A DNA stretch of 64,000 bases from Tsukamurella sp. PLM1. GTDB lineage: Bacteria > Actinomycetota > Actinomycetes > Mycobacteriales > Mycobacteriaceae. The number at the start of each line of letters is the position of its first letter. Positions within the stretch are counted from its first letter, which is position 1. Shown piece by piece: positions 30,524 to 39,725 of the stretch. The translations under genes and the position numbers were made by a program. Below the pieces are notes generated by a model, which saw nothing but the letters and a program-made list of their open reading frames with translations, was not told the DNA's origin and ran no database searches. The stretch spans positions 2,294,001 through 2,358,000 of the forward strand of contig NZ_AP025688.1 in NCBI RefSeq assembly GCF_023168325.1. The letters are read 5' to 3'.

Positions 30524-32169
30524 GTGTCCACCAATCCCACCCCGCCGCCCGCCGCGCCGCGGCCCGACGGCCCGCGCCCCACTGCGGCCGATCCGGGCCC
30601 GCGCGACCTGGACCGCGCCCCCCGCGATCCGGAGAACGGCCCCCGCGAGGGCCGCCCGGACCCGCTCGACCCGGGTCGGCGAGGCAGCGGCCCCGTCGGG
30701 ATCGACGGTGGTGAGGGCGGCGATCCCGGCGCCCGCGACCTCGGCCGCGAGCCGGCCCCGGCGGCGGCCCGCAGCTGTCGAACGTGTGGGTCTACAAGGG
30801 CCGCGCGTACGACCTGTCGGAATGGATCAACAAGCACCCGGGCGGCGAATTCTTCATCGGCCGGTCCAAGAATCGCGACATCACCTCGATCATCGGTTCG
30901 TACCACGCGAATCCCGAGAAGATCGAGAAAATGCTCCAGCGGTTCGCACTCGACCGCGACGCGCGCGTCGAAGACGTGCACCCGAAGAACAACGCCCCCG
31001 CGTTCCTGTTCAAGGACGGCTTCGACAGTTGGCGCGACACCCCGCGCTACCGGTTCGACGATCCCGCGGATCTCCTGCACCAGGTGAAGGCGCGGCTGAA
31101 GGACCCGGCGATGAAGGCCCGGATCCAGCGCATGGACCGGTTGTTCAACATCACCGCCGCGGCCCTGGCCGTCGCCTACGTGGCAGTGATCGCGGCGCGG
31201 CTCAGCGTGCCGGCGTGGATGCCGATCTGGCTGTTCGTGATCCTCATGGTGATCCTGCGCAGCTCCCTGGCGGGCTTCGGGCACTACGCGATCCACCGCG
31301 CCCAGAAGGGCGCCACCAAGGTGCTGGTGAACTCGTTCGACATCAACTACGTCGCGCTGTCCTTCGTGACCGCCGACGGGCACGCCCTGCTGCACCACCC
31401 GCACACGCAGAGCGAAGTGGACATCAAGAAGAACGTGTTCACCATGATGATGGACATTCCGCGGTGGTACCGGATCCCGATCCACACGTTGCACAAGTTC
31501 GGCCACACCGCCACGGGCATGACGATGCGACTGTTCGAGATCGTCAAGCTCACCCGCCAGGTGGGCGTGGCCGACATGTACGGCTCGATGCGCGGCGCTC
31601 TGCCCCACTTCATCGGCGCGTTCGCGATGCGCGCGGTGCTGATCGGCGAGTTCTTCCTGTTCCTGTTCCTCGGCGACATCTGGGCCTGGGTGGCGCAGTT
31701 CGTCGCCGTGCTGTGGGTCAGCACGTTCCTGGTGGTCGCGAGCCACGACTTCGAGACCGACGTCGACGAACTGCCCGAAGTCGAGACCGAGGACTGGGCG
31801 GTGAACCAGCTCAACCAGGCGTACGACCTGAGGATCTCGGGCAACCGCTACGTCGACTGCTTCCTCTCGGCCGGGCTGTCCAGCCACCGCGTGCACCACG
31901 TCCTGCCGTACCAGCGCAGCGGCTACGCCAACATCATCACCGAGGACCTCATGGCCGAGGAGGCCGCGAAGTTCGGCGTCGAGTGGCTGCCGCGGCGCAG
32001 CTTCTTCTTCGACCGGCTGCCGGACCAGGTCCGGACGTTCCTCGGCAGCAAGGCCCGGCCCGCGCAGGAGCAGGGCCACGGATTCCTCCGCGAGCACTTC
32101 TCGCCGCAGGCCCTCAAGACGTCGGGTTCGTACGTCGTCGCCGGGTTCACCGGCATCGGCACGGTTTAA
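30524..32169 (+). CDS. Cytochrome b5-fatty acid desaturase fusion with Pro-rich N-terminus (frame-interrupted)
   Basis: About 548 residues. GTG at 30524 with GGAAGG. Three parts: about 85 residues rich in Pro/Asp/Arg; a cytochrome b5 domain (VWVYKGRAYDLSEWINKHPG with the heme-ligand HPGG near residue 104); and a membrane desaturase domain with histidine boxes GHYAIH (about 253), HALLHHPH (about 286) and SHRVHH (about 454), plus four or so transmembrane helices between. It would use O2 and electrons via the fused b5 to desaturate or hydroxylate an acyl chain. The third box has His where front-end desaturases have Gln. One missing C near 30770 separates the N-terminal tail from the b5 domain. 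Its stop is 11 bases before the PKS start. Confidence 0.88.
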
Positions 32170-32179
32170 GGAGATGACC

Positions 32180-33347
32180 ATGAACACCCAGGAACAGCGC
32201 ACCGTCGTCCCCGACGGCCTGTGGCGCGGCGCCCCGCCCGCCCCGCCGACCTCGGTCGCGGTGATCGAGTCGCTCGCGACGGGCTCGCCCGCGCCGACGT
32301 ACGACCAGGCCGAGTCCGCGGACCGGGTGGCGCAGCGGTTCGACGATCCCGCGCAGGCGGCGCGCATCCGCCGCGTCTACGCCAAGACGCAGGTGGCCGA
32401 GCGGCACCTGGCGATCGACCCGCTGACCCCGGAGTTCGCGGAGTTCAGCGCCCGCCCGGACACCATCCGCGAGCGCATGGACCTGTTCTACGAGCACGCC
32501 GCGCCGCTCGCGATCGACACGGCGCGCCGCGCGCTCGGCGAGACCCGTCCCGAGGACGTCGGGCAGCTCGTCTTCGTCACGAGCACCGGCTTCCTGGCGC
32601 CCGGCGTCGACGTCGCGGTCATCCGCGCCCTCGGCCTCGCCGCGAGCACCAGCCGCGTGGTCATCAACTTCATGGGCTGCGCCGCCGCGATGAACGCCCT
32701 CCGCGTCTCGACCGACTACGTGCGGGCCAACCCGGACCGCAAGTCGCTCATGATCTGCCTGGAGATCAGCTCGGTGAACGCCGTGTTCTCGGGCGACCCG
32801 AACGACGTCGTCATCTCCAGCCTGTTCGCCGACGGCTGCGGCGCCGCCCTCATCGGGGCGAGCGAGGTCGGGCACCCGCTGCGGTCCGGGAGCATCGTCG
32901 TGCGGGACACGTTCAGCCACCTTCTCGACGGTGCCGAGGACGGGATCGTGCTGGGCGTCAACGCCAACGGCATCACGTGCGAGCTCGCGCAATCCCTGCC
33001 GCAGTACATCCTGGGCGGCGTCCGGCCCGTGATCGACGAGGTGCTGGGCCGCAACGGCCTCAGCGACGCCGACGTCGCGCACTGGGCCATCCACCCGGGC
33101 GGACCCAAGATCATCGAGTCGGCCGCCCAGGCTCGGCCTGCCGGCCGAGGCGTCGCGACTGAGCTGGGACGTGCTCGCCGAGCACGGCAACATGCTCAGC
33201 GTCTCCCTGCTGTTCGTCCTCGAGCGCCTCCTGGCCCGGATGCCCGACGGTGCTCCTGCCGCGCCGAGCACGGGCATGGCCTTCTCGTTCGCACCGGGCG
33301 TCACGGTCGAGGGTTTCCTGTTCGACGTCATCACCGACGGCGAATGA
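32180..33347 (+). CDS. Type III polyketide synthase (frame-interrupted near 3' end)
   Basis: Chalcone-synthase-fold enzyme that extends a starter acyl-CoA with malonyl-CoA, probably to a pyrone or resorcinol. AAGGAG is well spaced for ATG 32180 (an in-frame ATG at 32174 is too close). Catalytic Cys167 in NFMGCAAAMN, His305 in AIHPGGPKI, and Asn (about 337) in EHGNMLSVSLLFVL; the C-terminal FSFAPGVTVEGFLF is the usual loop. A frame change near 33130 falls between His and Asn. Length about 390, normal for the family. Starter and chain number cannot be read off; the adjacent desaturase suggests a fatty acyl starter (inference). Confidence 0.9.
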
Positions 33348-33354
33348 GCACGCC

Positions 33355-35079
33355 ATGAAGCTGTTCAAGTTCCTGCTCTCGATCTCGCCGGCGGCGATCG
33401 CCGCGGCGGTGGTCGCGGGCCTGATCGCCGGCGGCGCGAACGCCTACCTGCTCACGCTCATCAACGGCCTCGTCGCGCCGGGACCGATGCCGACGGTGAC
33501 GGTGACCCAGTTCGTCCTGACCGCGGTCGTCGTGGTGGTGGCGGGCGTCGCCTCGCAGCTGATCCTGCTGCACCTCGCGCAGGCGGCGGTGTACCGGCTG
33601 CGGGCGCGGCTGTCGCAGCGCGTGCTCGCCGCCCCGCTCGAGCACATCGAGCGGCTCGGCGACCACCGGCTGCTGGCGACCCTCACCGAGGACGTCCGCT
33701 CCCTGTCGATGGCGGTCTCGGGAATCCCGGGGCTGTGCATCGACCTGGCGACGATCATCGGCGCGCTGACCTACCTCGCGACCGTCTCGGGCACGCTGTT
33801 CGCGGTCTCCGTGGCGGGCACGCTCATCGGCATCGCCTGTGTGGAGACGGTGCTGCGGCGGGTCCGGGAGACCTACCGCCGGGCCCGCGAGCTCGACGAC
33901 GCCCTGATCGGCTCGTTCCAGGAGGTCACGCACGGCGTCAAGGAACTCAAGCTGCACCGCGCGCGGCGCACCGATTTCCTGGACCGCAAGCTCCTGGGCA
34001 CCGCCGAGGACCTGCGCGGTAAGCACGTCGCCGCAGGCACCCGATTCGCGGGCGGCCAGTGCGCTGGGGCAGGTGCTGCAGCTCGGCACGATGGTGCTCA
34101 TCCTCTTCGTCCTCGCCCGGGCCATGGAGCTGCCGCGCGAGACGATGATCGGGTACGTCCTGGTCACGACCTTCCTGTCGATGCCGATGCAGAGCCTGAT
34201 GCACCGCATCCCGGACCTGCTGCGCGGCGACGTCGCGCTCGCGAAGATCCGCGGCCTCGACCTCTCGCTCGAGACGCCGCGCGACGAGACCGCGCTGCCC
34301 TACGACGGCCGGCCCGTCGGCGCCGGCACCGTCGAACTGCGCGGAGTGGGCTACGAGTACCTCCCCGAGCCCCCGCCCGGCGCGCACGGACCCGGACACC
34401 CGCCGCACGGCGGCCCCGGCGACCCGCCGCCGCATCCTCCCCAGGGACCACCGCCCGGCGTCCCGCACGGCTTCCGCCTCGGCCCCGTCGACCTCACGCT
34501 GCGTCCCGGCGAGGTCACGTTCGTGGTCGGCGGCAACGGCAGCGGCAAATCGACGCTGGCGAAGCTGATCACGGGCTGTACGCGCCGCGGATCGGCGAGA
34601 TCCGAATCGGCGGCGAGCTCGTGGGCCCCGACAACACCGAGTGGTTCCGGCAGCACACCACGGCGGTGTTCTCCGATTTCCACCTGTTCGACGACTACCT
34701 GGGCCTCGGGACCGACGACCTGGACGACCGGGTGCGCGGCCTGCTGCACGACCTGGAGCTGGCGCACGCCGTCACGGTGCAGGACGGGAAGCTCTCGACG
34801 CTTGCGCTGTCCACCGGGCAGCGTAAGCGGCTGGCCCTGCTGACCGCGCTCCTCGAGGACCGGCCCGTGTACCTGTTCGACGAGTGGGCCGCCGATCAGG
34901 ATCCACGGTTCCGCGCCGTGTTCTACGACCGGATCGTCCCGGACCTGCGAGCACGGGGAAAGGCGGTGGTCGTCATCACCCACGACGACAGATACTTCGA
35001 CCGCGCCGACCAGCTGGTGAAACTGGACTTCGGGCAGGTGGTCCCGGCGTCGGCGGCGATCGCCCGCGGAGTAACCTGA
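33355..35079 (+). CDS. PvdE/SyrD/YojI-type ABC exporter (fused permease-ATPase, frame-interrupted)
   Basis: Half-transporter of about 575 residues, ATG at 33355, eight bases after the PKS stop. About six transmembrane helices, beginning MKLFKFLLSISPAAIAAAVV, then an ATPase with Walker A GGNGSGKST, signature LSTGQRKRLALL (replacing LSGGQ) and LFDEWAADQDP after Walker B; the last two are hallmarks of the cyclic-peptide exporter family. A Pro/Gly/His-rich insert of about 35 residues sits just before the ATPase core (34360-34470). Frame changes near 34050 and 34570 (G4 read as G3). It likely exports the PKS product. Confidence 0.9.
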   Translation: MKLFKFLLSISPAAIAAAVVAGLIAGGANAYLLTLINGLVAPGPMPTVTVTQFVLTAVVVVVAGVASQLILLHLAQAAVYRLRARLSQRVLAAPLEHIERLGDHRLLATLTEDVRSLSMAVSGIPGLCIDLATIIGALTYLATVSGTLFAVSVAGTLIGIACVETVLRRVRETYRRARELDDALIGSFQEVTHGVKELKLHRARRTDFLDRKLLGTAEDLRGKHVAAGTRFAGGQCAGAGAAARHDGAHPLRPRPGHGAAARDDDRVRPGHDLPVDADAEPDAPHPGPAARRRRAREDPRPRPLARDAARRDRAALRRPARRRRHRRTARSGLRVPPRAPARRARTRTPAARRPRRPAAASSPGTTARRPARLPPRPRRPHAASRRGHVRGRRQRQRQIDAGEADHGLYAPRIGEIRIGGELVGPDNTEWFRQHTTAVFSDFHLFDDYLGLGTDDLDDRVRGLLHDLELAHAVTVQDGKLSTLALSTGQRKRLALLTALLEDRPVYLFDEWAADQDPRFRAVFYDRIVPDLRARGKAVVVITHDDRYFDRADQLVKLDFGQVVPASAAIARGVT

Positions 35080-35085
35080 TGGGCA

Positions 35086-35091
35086 CATAAT
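35086..35091 (+). promoter_or_regulatory. Putative -10 of glcB
   Basis: CATAAT, close to the consensus TATAAT, lies 30 bases before the glcB start. No good -35 at the expected spacing, so an activator may be needed (inference). Confidence 0.4.
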
Positions 35092-35120
35092 CACGTGCTA
35101 CGAAGGGGTTGAAGAACTTC

Positions 35121-37301
35121 ATGGTTGACACCGCCCGGACATCCGTCGCAGGCCTCGAGGTCGCAACGGTCCTCTACGATTTCATCAACAACGAGGCGCT
35201 TCCCGGTACCGGTGTAGATCAGAACGCCTTCTGGGAGGGCGCTGCTCAGCTGATCGGCGACCTGGTCCCGAAGAACCGGGCGCTGCTCGCCACCCGCGAC
35301 GAGCTGCAGGCGAAGATCGACGAATACCACGCCGCCTCCCCCGGCGAGATCACCGACTTCCCCGCGTACAAGCAGTTCCTGCAGGACATCGGCTACCTGG
35401 TGCCGGTCCCCGAGGACCGCGAGATCACCACGTCGAACGTCGACTCCGAGATCACCTCGACCGCCGGCCCGCAGCTGGTGGTCCCGATCCTGAACGCCCG
35501 CTTCGCGATCAACGCCGCGAACGCCCGCTGGGGCTCGCTGTACGACGCCCTCTACGGCACCGACGCCATCTCCGAGGCCGACGGCGCGGAGAAGGCGCCC
35601 GGCGGCAAGCCCGGCTACAACAAGGTCCGCGGCGACAAGGTGATCGCCTTCGCCAAGGACTTCCTCGACAAGGCCGTGCCGCTCGAGTCCGGCTCCTGGG
35701 CGGACGTCACAGGCCTGACGGTGGCCGACGGCGCGCTCGCGATCGCCGAGGGCGACAAGACCTGTGCGCTCGCCGACCCGTCGGCCTTCGTCGGCTACAC
35801 GGGCGAGCAGAGCGCCCCGTCCGGCGTCCTGCTGCGCCACAACGGCCTGCACCTGGAGATCCAGATCGACGCGGCCTCCCCGATCGGTTCCACCGATCTT
35901 GCGGGCATCAAGGACGTGCTCGTGGAGTCGGCGGTCACCACGATCATGGACTTCGAGGACTCGGTCGCGGCCGTCGACGCCGACGACAAGGTCGTGGGCT
36001 ACCGGAACTGGCTGGGCCTGAACAAGGGCGACCTCGCGGAAGAGGTCAGCAAGGGCGGCAAGACCTTCACCCGCACGCTGAACCCGGACCGCGTGTACAC
36101 CGCGCCCGACGGCTCCGAGCTGGTGCTGCACGGCCGCTCGCTGCTGTTCGTGCGCAACGTGGGCCACCTGATGACCACCGACGCGATCCTGCTGAACGGC
36201 GAGGAGATCGGCGAGGGCATCCTCGACGGCATCGTCACCTCGCTCATCGCGATCCACGGCCTGTCGGGCGAGATCAGGAACTCGCGCACCGGCTCGGTGT
36301 ACATCGTGAAGCCGAAGATGCACGGCCCCGACGAGGTGGCCTTCGCCGCGGAGATCTTCGCCCGCGTCGAGCAGCTGCTGGGCCTGCCCGCGCTGACGCT
36401 GAAGGTGGGCATCATGGACGAGGAGCGCCGCACGTCGGTGAACCTCAAGGCCGCGATCGCCGCCGCGAACGACCGCGTCGTGTTCATCAACACCGGCTTC
36501 CTGGACCGCACGGGCGACGAGATCCACACCTCGATGGCCGCGGGTCCGATCGTCCGCAAGGGTCAGCTCAAGGGCCAGACCTGGTACCCCGCGTACGAGG
36601 ACAGCAACGTCGACATCGGTCTGCACGCGGGCCTGCAGCACAAGGCGCAGGTCGGCAAGGGCATGTGGGCCATGCCCGACCTGATGGCCGCGATGCTCGA
36701 GCAGAAGATCGCCCAGCCCAAGGCCGGCGCGACCACCGCGTGGGTGCCCTCGCCCACCGCCGCGACGCTGCACGCCCTGCACTACCACCTGGTGGACGTG
36801 TTCGAGGTGCAGAACGAGATCGCCAAGCGCGATCCCGCGTCGGTCGACGACATCCTCACCATCCCGCTCGCGAAGAACCCGAACTGGTCGGACGAGGAGA
36901 AACGCGAGGAGCTGGACGAGAGCGCGCAGTCGATCCTCGGCTACGTGGTCCGCTGGATCGACGCGGGCGTCGGCTGCTCGAAGGTGCCGGACATCCACGA
37001 CGTGGCCCTGATGGAGGACCGCGCGACGCTGCGCATCTCCTCGCAGCTGCTCGCGAACTGGCTGCGCCACGGCGTCGTCACCGAGGCCGAGGTCATCGAG
37101 GCGCTCAAGCGCATGGCGCCGGTCGTCGACCAGCAGAACGCCGGCGATCCGGACTACCGCCCGCTGGCGCCGGACTTCGACACCAACATCGCGTTCCAGG
37201 CCGCGAAGGATCTGATCCTGCTCGGCGGCACGCAGCCGAACGGCTACACCGAGCCGATCCTGCACGCGCGTCGTCGCGAGTACAAGGCCGCGAACAGCTG
37301 A
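35121..37301 (+). CDS. glcB: Malate synthase G
   Basis: Intact enzyme of 726 residues joining glyoxylate and acetyl-CoA to malate, the second step of the glyoxylate bypass. ATG at 35121 ([20 protein letters not shown]); a TTG at 35109 is in frame. Isoform G features: [40 protein letters not shown], the active-site metal region [18 protein letters not shown], and the Cys-containing end [20 protein letters not shown]. One of the few long genes here with no frame change. Corresponds to Rv1837c. Confidence 0.97.
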   Translation: MVDTARTSVAGLEVATVLYDFINNEALPGTGVDQNAFWEGAAQLIGDLVPKNRALLATRDELQAKIDEYHAASPGEITDFPAYKQFLQDIGYLVPVPEDREITTSNVDSEITSTAGPQLVVPILNARFAINAANARWGSLYDALYGTDAISEADGAEKAPGGKPGYNKVRGDKVIAFAKDFLDKAVPLESGSWADVTGLTVADGALAIAEGDKTCALADPSAFVGYTGEQSAPSGVLLRHNGLHLEIQIDAASPIGSTDLAGIKDVLVESAVTTIMDFEDSVAAVDADDKVVGYRNWLGLNKGDLAEEVSKGGKTFTRTLNPDRVYTAPDGSELVLHGRSLLFVRNVGHLMTTDAILLNGEEIGEGILDGIVTSLIAIHGLSGEIRNSRTGSVYIVKPKMHGPDEVAFAAEIFARVEQLLGLPALTLKVGIMDEERRTSVNLKAAIAAANDRVVFINTGFLDRTGDEIHTSMAAGPIVRKGQLKGQTWYPAYEDSNVDIGLHAGLQHKAQVGKGMWAMPDLMAAMLEQKIAQPKAGATTAWVPSPTAATLHALHYHLVDVFEVQNEIAKRDPASVDDILTIPLAKNPNWSDEEKREELDESAQSILGYVVRWIDAGVGCSKVPDIHDVALMEDRATLRISSQLLANWLRHGVVTEAEVIEALKRMAPVVDQQNAGDPDYRPLAPDFDTNIAFQAAKDLILLGGTQPNGYTEPILHARRREYKAANS

Positions 37302-37315
37302 GCGGTTCCGTCCCC

Positions 37316-38138
37316 GTGACCGAAGCCGGGCCGGTCGTGATCGAAGCCGATCGCGACCGGCCCGGCGCGTTCACCGTCCTCCTCGACGGGACGCCGCAGA
37401 GCTACGTCGACACCGGCGACCCGACGAACCTCGTCTTCGAGTACGTGCGCCGGATCGGGCACGTCATCGACCTGGCACGACCGACCGGCGAGCCGATCAC
37501 CGCCGTCCACCTGGGCGGCGGCGGTTTCACCCTGCCCCGCTACGTCGCCGCCACCCGTCCCGGCTCGCGCCAGCAGGTCCTCGAGGTGGATCGCGCCCTG
37601 ATCGACGCCGTCCGGGCCACAGCGCCCTGCCCAGGCGCGAGCAGATCAAGATCCGCTGCGCCGACGCCGCGCAGGCCGCGTCCGTGCTGCCGCCCGGCAT
37701 GCTCGGCACCGTCGACCTGCTGGTCCTGGACGTGTTCGCCGGAGCCCGCACCCTGCGGGCCTCACCACCTCGGAGTTCTTCGCCTCGCTGGTACCGCTGC
37801 TCGCGCCCGGCGCGGTCGTCGTGCTCAACATCGCCGACGGTGCGCCGCTCGCCTTCGCCCGGTCCGTGACCGCGACGGTCGCGGAGGTCTTCGGCGGCTC
37901 CTCCGAGGGCTCCGTGGCGGTCGCCGCCGAACCGGGGGTGCTGAAAGGCCGCAGATTCGGGAACCTGACGCTGGTCGCGGGGCGGGTACCGGACGGCCTG
38001 GCACGTCGGCTCGCGGGCGACCCGTTCCCCGGAACCCTGCTGGCGGGCACCGAGGTGGCCCGGTTCGTGGGCGGTGCGAAGCCCTTCACCAGCACGAACG
38101 CGCAGGAGTCCGCGCCGCCGCGCGGGATCTTCGGGTAG
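37316..38138 (+). CDS. Spermidine synthase-like methyltransferase-fold protein (frame-interrupted)
   Basis: About 274 residues, GTG at 37316, 14 bases after glcB. Rossmann fold of the spermidine synthase family: GTPQSYVDTGDPTNLVFEYV, the SAM-type glycine loop AVHLGGGGFTLPRYVAATRP, and LEVDRALID with the acidic cofactor-binding residue. The actinobacterial branch lacks a proven polyamine role. Frame changes near 37620 and 37760. A perfect 13-bp inverted repeat lies in its first codons. Confidence 0.78.
37325..37366. repeat. 13-bp inverted repeat at the 5' end of the spermidine synthase-like gene
   Basis: GCCGGGCCGGTCG (37325-37337) and CGACCGGCCCGGC (37354-37366) are perfectly complementary with a 16-base loop. 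It begins 24 bases past the glcB stop and lies inside the next coding sequence; it could terminate glcB or attenuate the downstream gene. Confidence 0.6.
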
Positions 38139-38148
38139 GTTGCTGTCG

Positions 38149-39252
38149 ATGGGATCACATCGGTCTGGAACGGGTTCCCGCGGCGTCGCGCGCTGGTTGA
38201 TCGCGCTGGTCGTCGCGATCGTCGTCGTGGCGGTCGTCGCCGTGGCGATGGTGTGGCTGTCGGGCCGCTCCGAGCAGGAGGGCCGCGACGCTGCGGCCAC
38301 GTGCGTGCGCGGCGATCTCCCCGTGCACGTCGCCGCGGCGCCCGCGCTGGTCGAGTCGTTGCGTCGGGTGGCCGACACGTTCAACTCCTCCGGCACCGTG
38401 TCGGCCGACTACTGCGCGAAGATCGAGGTCTCGGGAGTCGACTCGCCGGTCGCGCTCGGCGCGCTCACGGGCACCTGGGACACGAAGCTGGGCGCGGCAC
38501 CGTCGTTGTGGATCCCGGAGAGCACCGTCTGGACGGCTAGGCTCGCGGCGGCGAAGCCTGCGGAGGTGTCCGGGCAGCCGACGTCGATCGCGTCATCGCC
38601 GGTGGTCCTCGCCGTGCGGGCGTCGGCGCGCGAGGACTTCGCCGATGTGCGCTGGCTGGACCTGCCCGGGAAGCAGCAGTCGCTCCGGATCGCGCTGCCG
38701 ACCGGGGCCGACTCCGACGGGACCTTCCTCGCGGCGCAGTCCGTGGCAGCCGCGGTCGGGCGCACCGGCGGCGCGGCGCTGTCCGACGATGCCGCGAAGA
38801 GCCCGGTCGTGACCGGCTCGCTGCAGCGGTGGGCCTCCGCCGCGCCGAGGTCCACGAGCGCGGTGGCCACGCTCGAGTCCCTGACCACGCCCGGCGACGG
38901 TGCGCTCGCCGTCCCCGTCACCGAGCAGCAGCTGTACGCCTTCGGACGCGGGCGGGGCGGTGCGGCGCCGATCGGCGTGCATCCCGGCGGCCCGACGGCG
39001 TCCGCGACGTATCCCGCGGCCGTCCTGGACCGTGGCGACACGTCCGACGCCCAGGAGCGCGCGGCGGCCGACTTCGTCGCCTTCCTCACCGAGGACGACA
39101 ACGCCGCGCCGCTGGCCGAAGCCGGTTTCCGCGTTCCGGGTCGGCCCACGCCCGCTGGCACGCCGTCCGTGGACTTCGGCACCGTCGAGCCCTCGGCGCC
39201 CGCGTCGAACGCGGCAGTGACCACCCTCGCCGACGCGATCAAGGGCCGTTGA
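38149..39252 (+). CDS. Membrane-anchored, solute-binding-protein-like (Rv1836c-region)
   Basis: Intact protein of 367 residues, ATG at 38149. One transmembrane anchor (WLIALVVAIVVVAVVAVAMVWL) after a short basic N-terminus, then an extracytoplasmic domain resembling type 2 periplasmic binding proteins: VHVAAAPALVESLRRVADTF, WIPESTVWTARLAA, and FVAFLTEDDNAAPLAEAGFR. No VWA domain is present, although the positional counterpart region in mycobacteria (Rv1836c) combines such domains. Ligand unknown. Confidence 0.75.
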   Translation: MGSHRSGTGSRGVARWLIALVVAIVVVAVVAVAMVWLSGRSEQEGRDAAATCVRGDLPVHVAAAPALVESLRRVADTFNSSGTVSADYCAKIEVSGVDSPVALGALTGTWDTKLGAAPSLWIPESTVWTARLAAAKPAEVSGQPTSIASSPVVLAVRASAREDFADVRWLDLPGKQQSLRIALPTGADSDGTFLAAQSVAAAVGRTGGAALSDDAAKSPVVTGSLQRWASAAPRSTSAVATLESLTTPGDGALAVPVTEQQLYAFGRGRGGAAPIGVHPGGPTASATYPAAVLDRGDTSDAQERAAADFVAFLTEDDNAAPLAEAGFRVPGRPTPAGTPSVDFGTVEPSAPASNAAVTTLADAIKGR

Positions 39253-39331
39253 GCGCTTGAGCGCTCGTCCGAACGGATGAATCCGGTGCCGAACGGCCCG
39301 GTGCACGACGGTGCGCGCCTACGATCGGCCG

Positions 39332-39715
39332 GTGACGAACACGACACCCGGGTGGTACGACGACGGATCTGGAACCCAGCGCTGGTGGGACGGGCAGCGG
39401 TGGACCGAGCAGACGCAACGGCCGCCGCAGCAGGGCGGGATCGGCGGCATGATCAACCGCATCGAGGCCGAGGCCACCGCGGGCGCCCAGCCCCGTCCGG
39501 CGCAGAACGGCATGAACTACGTGGTGCTGCAGGTGGTGCTCAAGGAGAAGTTCCTGGGGACCGGTTCCGGCAACCTTACCGAGCTGGAGGCCGCGATCAA
39601 TCAGCAAGCGGCCCTGGGCTATCGCCTGCACACGATCAGCACCTCGTCGTCGGGCAGCAAGGGATTCGCCGGCGGCGACCGCATCCAGGCGACGATGGTC
39701 TTCGAGAAGATCTGA
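39332..39715 (+). CDS. DUF2510-DUF4177 protein
   Basis: Intact protein of about 127 residues, GTG at 39332 (an in-frame GTG at 39311 adds seven). N-terminal DUF2510 shows TPGWYDDGSGTQRWWDGQRW, the short Trp-rich motif common in actinobacterial envelope-associated proteins; the C-terminal DUF4177 runs from YVVLQVVLKEKFLGTGSGN to ATMVFEKI. Both are of unknown function. Convergent with the HNH gene 10 bases downstream. Confidence 0.82.
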   Translation: MTNTTPGWYDDGSGTQRWWDGQRWTEQTQRPPQQGGIGGMINRIEAEATAGAQPRPAQNGMNYVVLQVVLKEKFLGTGSGNLTELEAAINQQAALGYRLHTISTSSSGSKGFAGGDRIQATMVFEKI

Positions 39716-39725
39716 CCCGGCCGGA

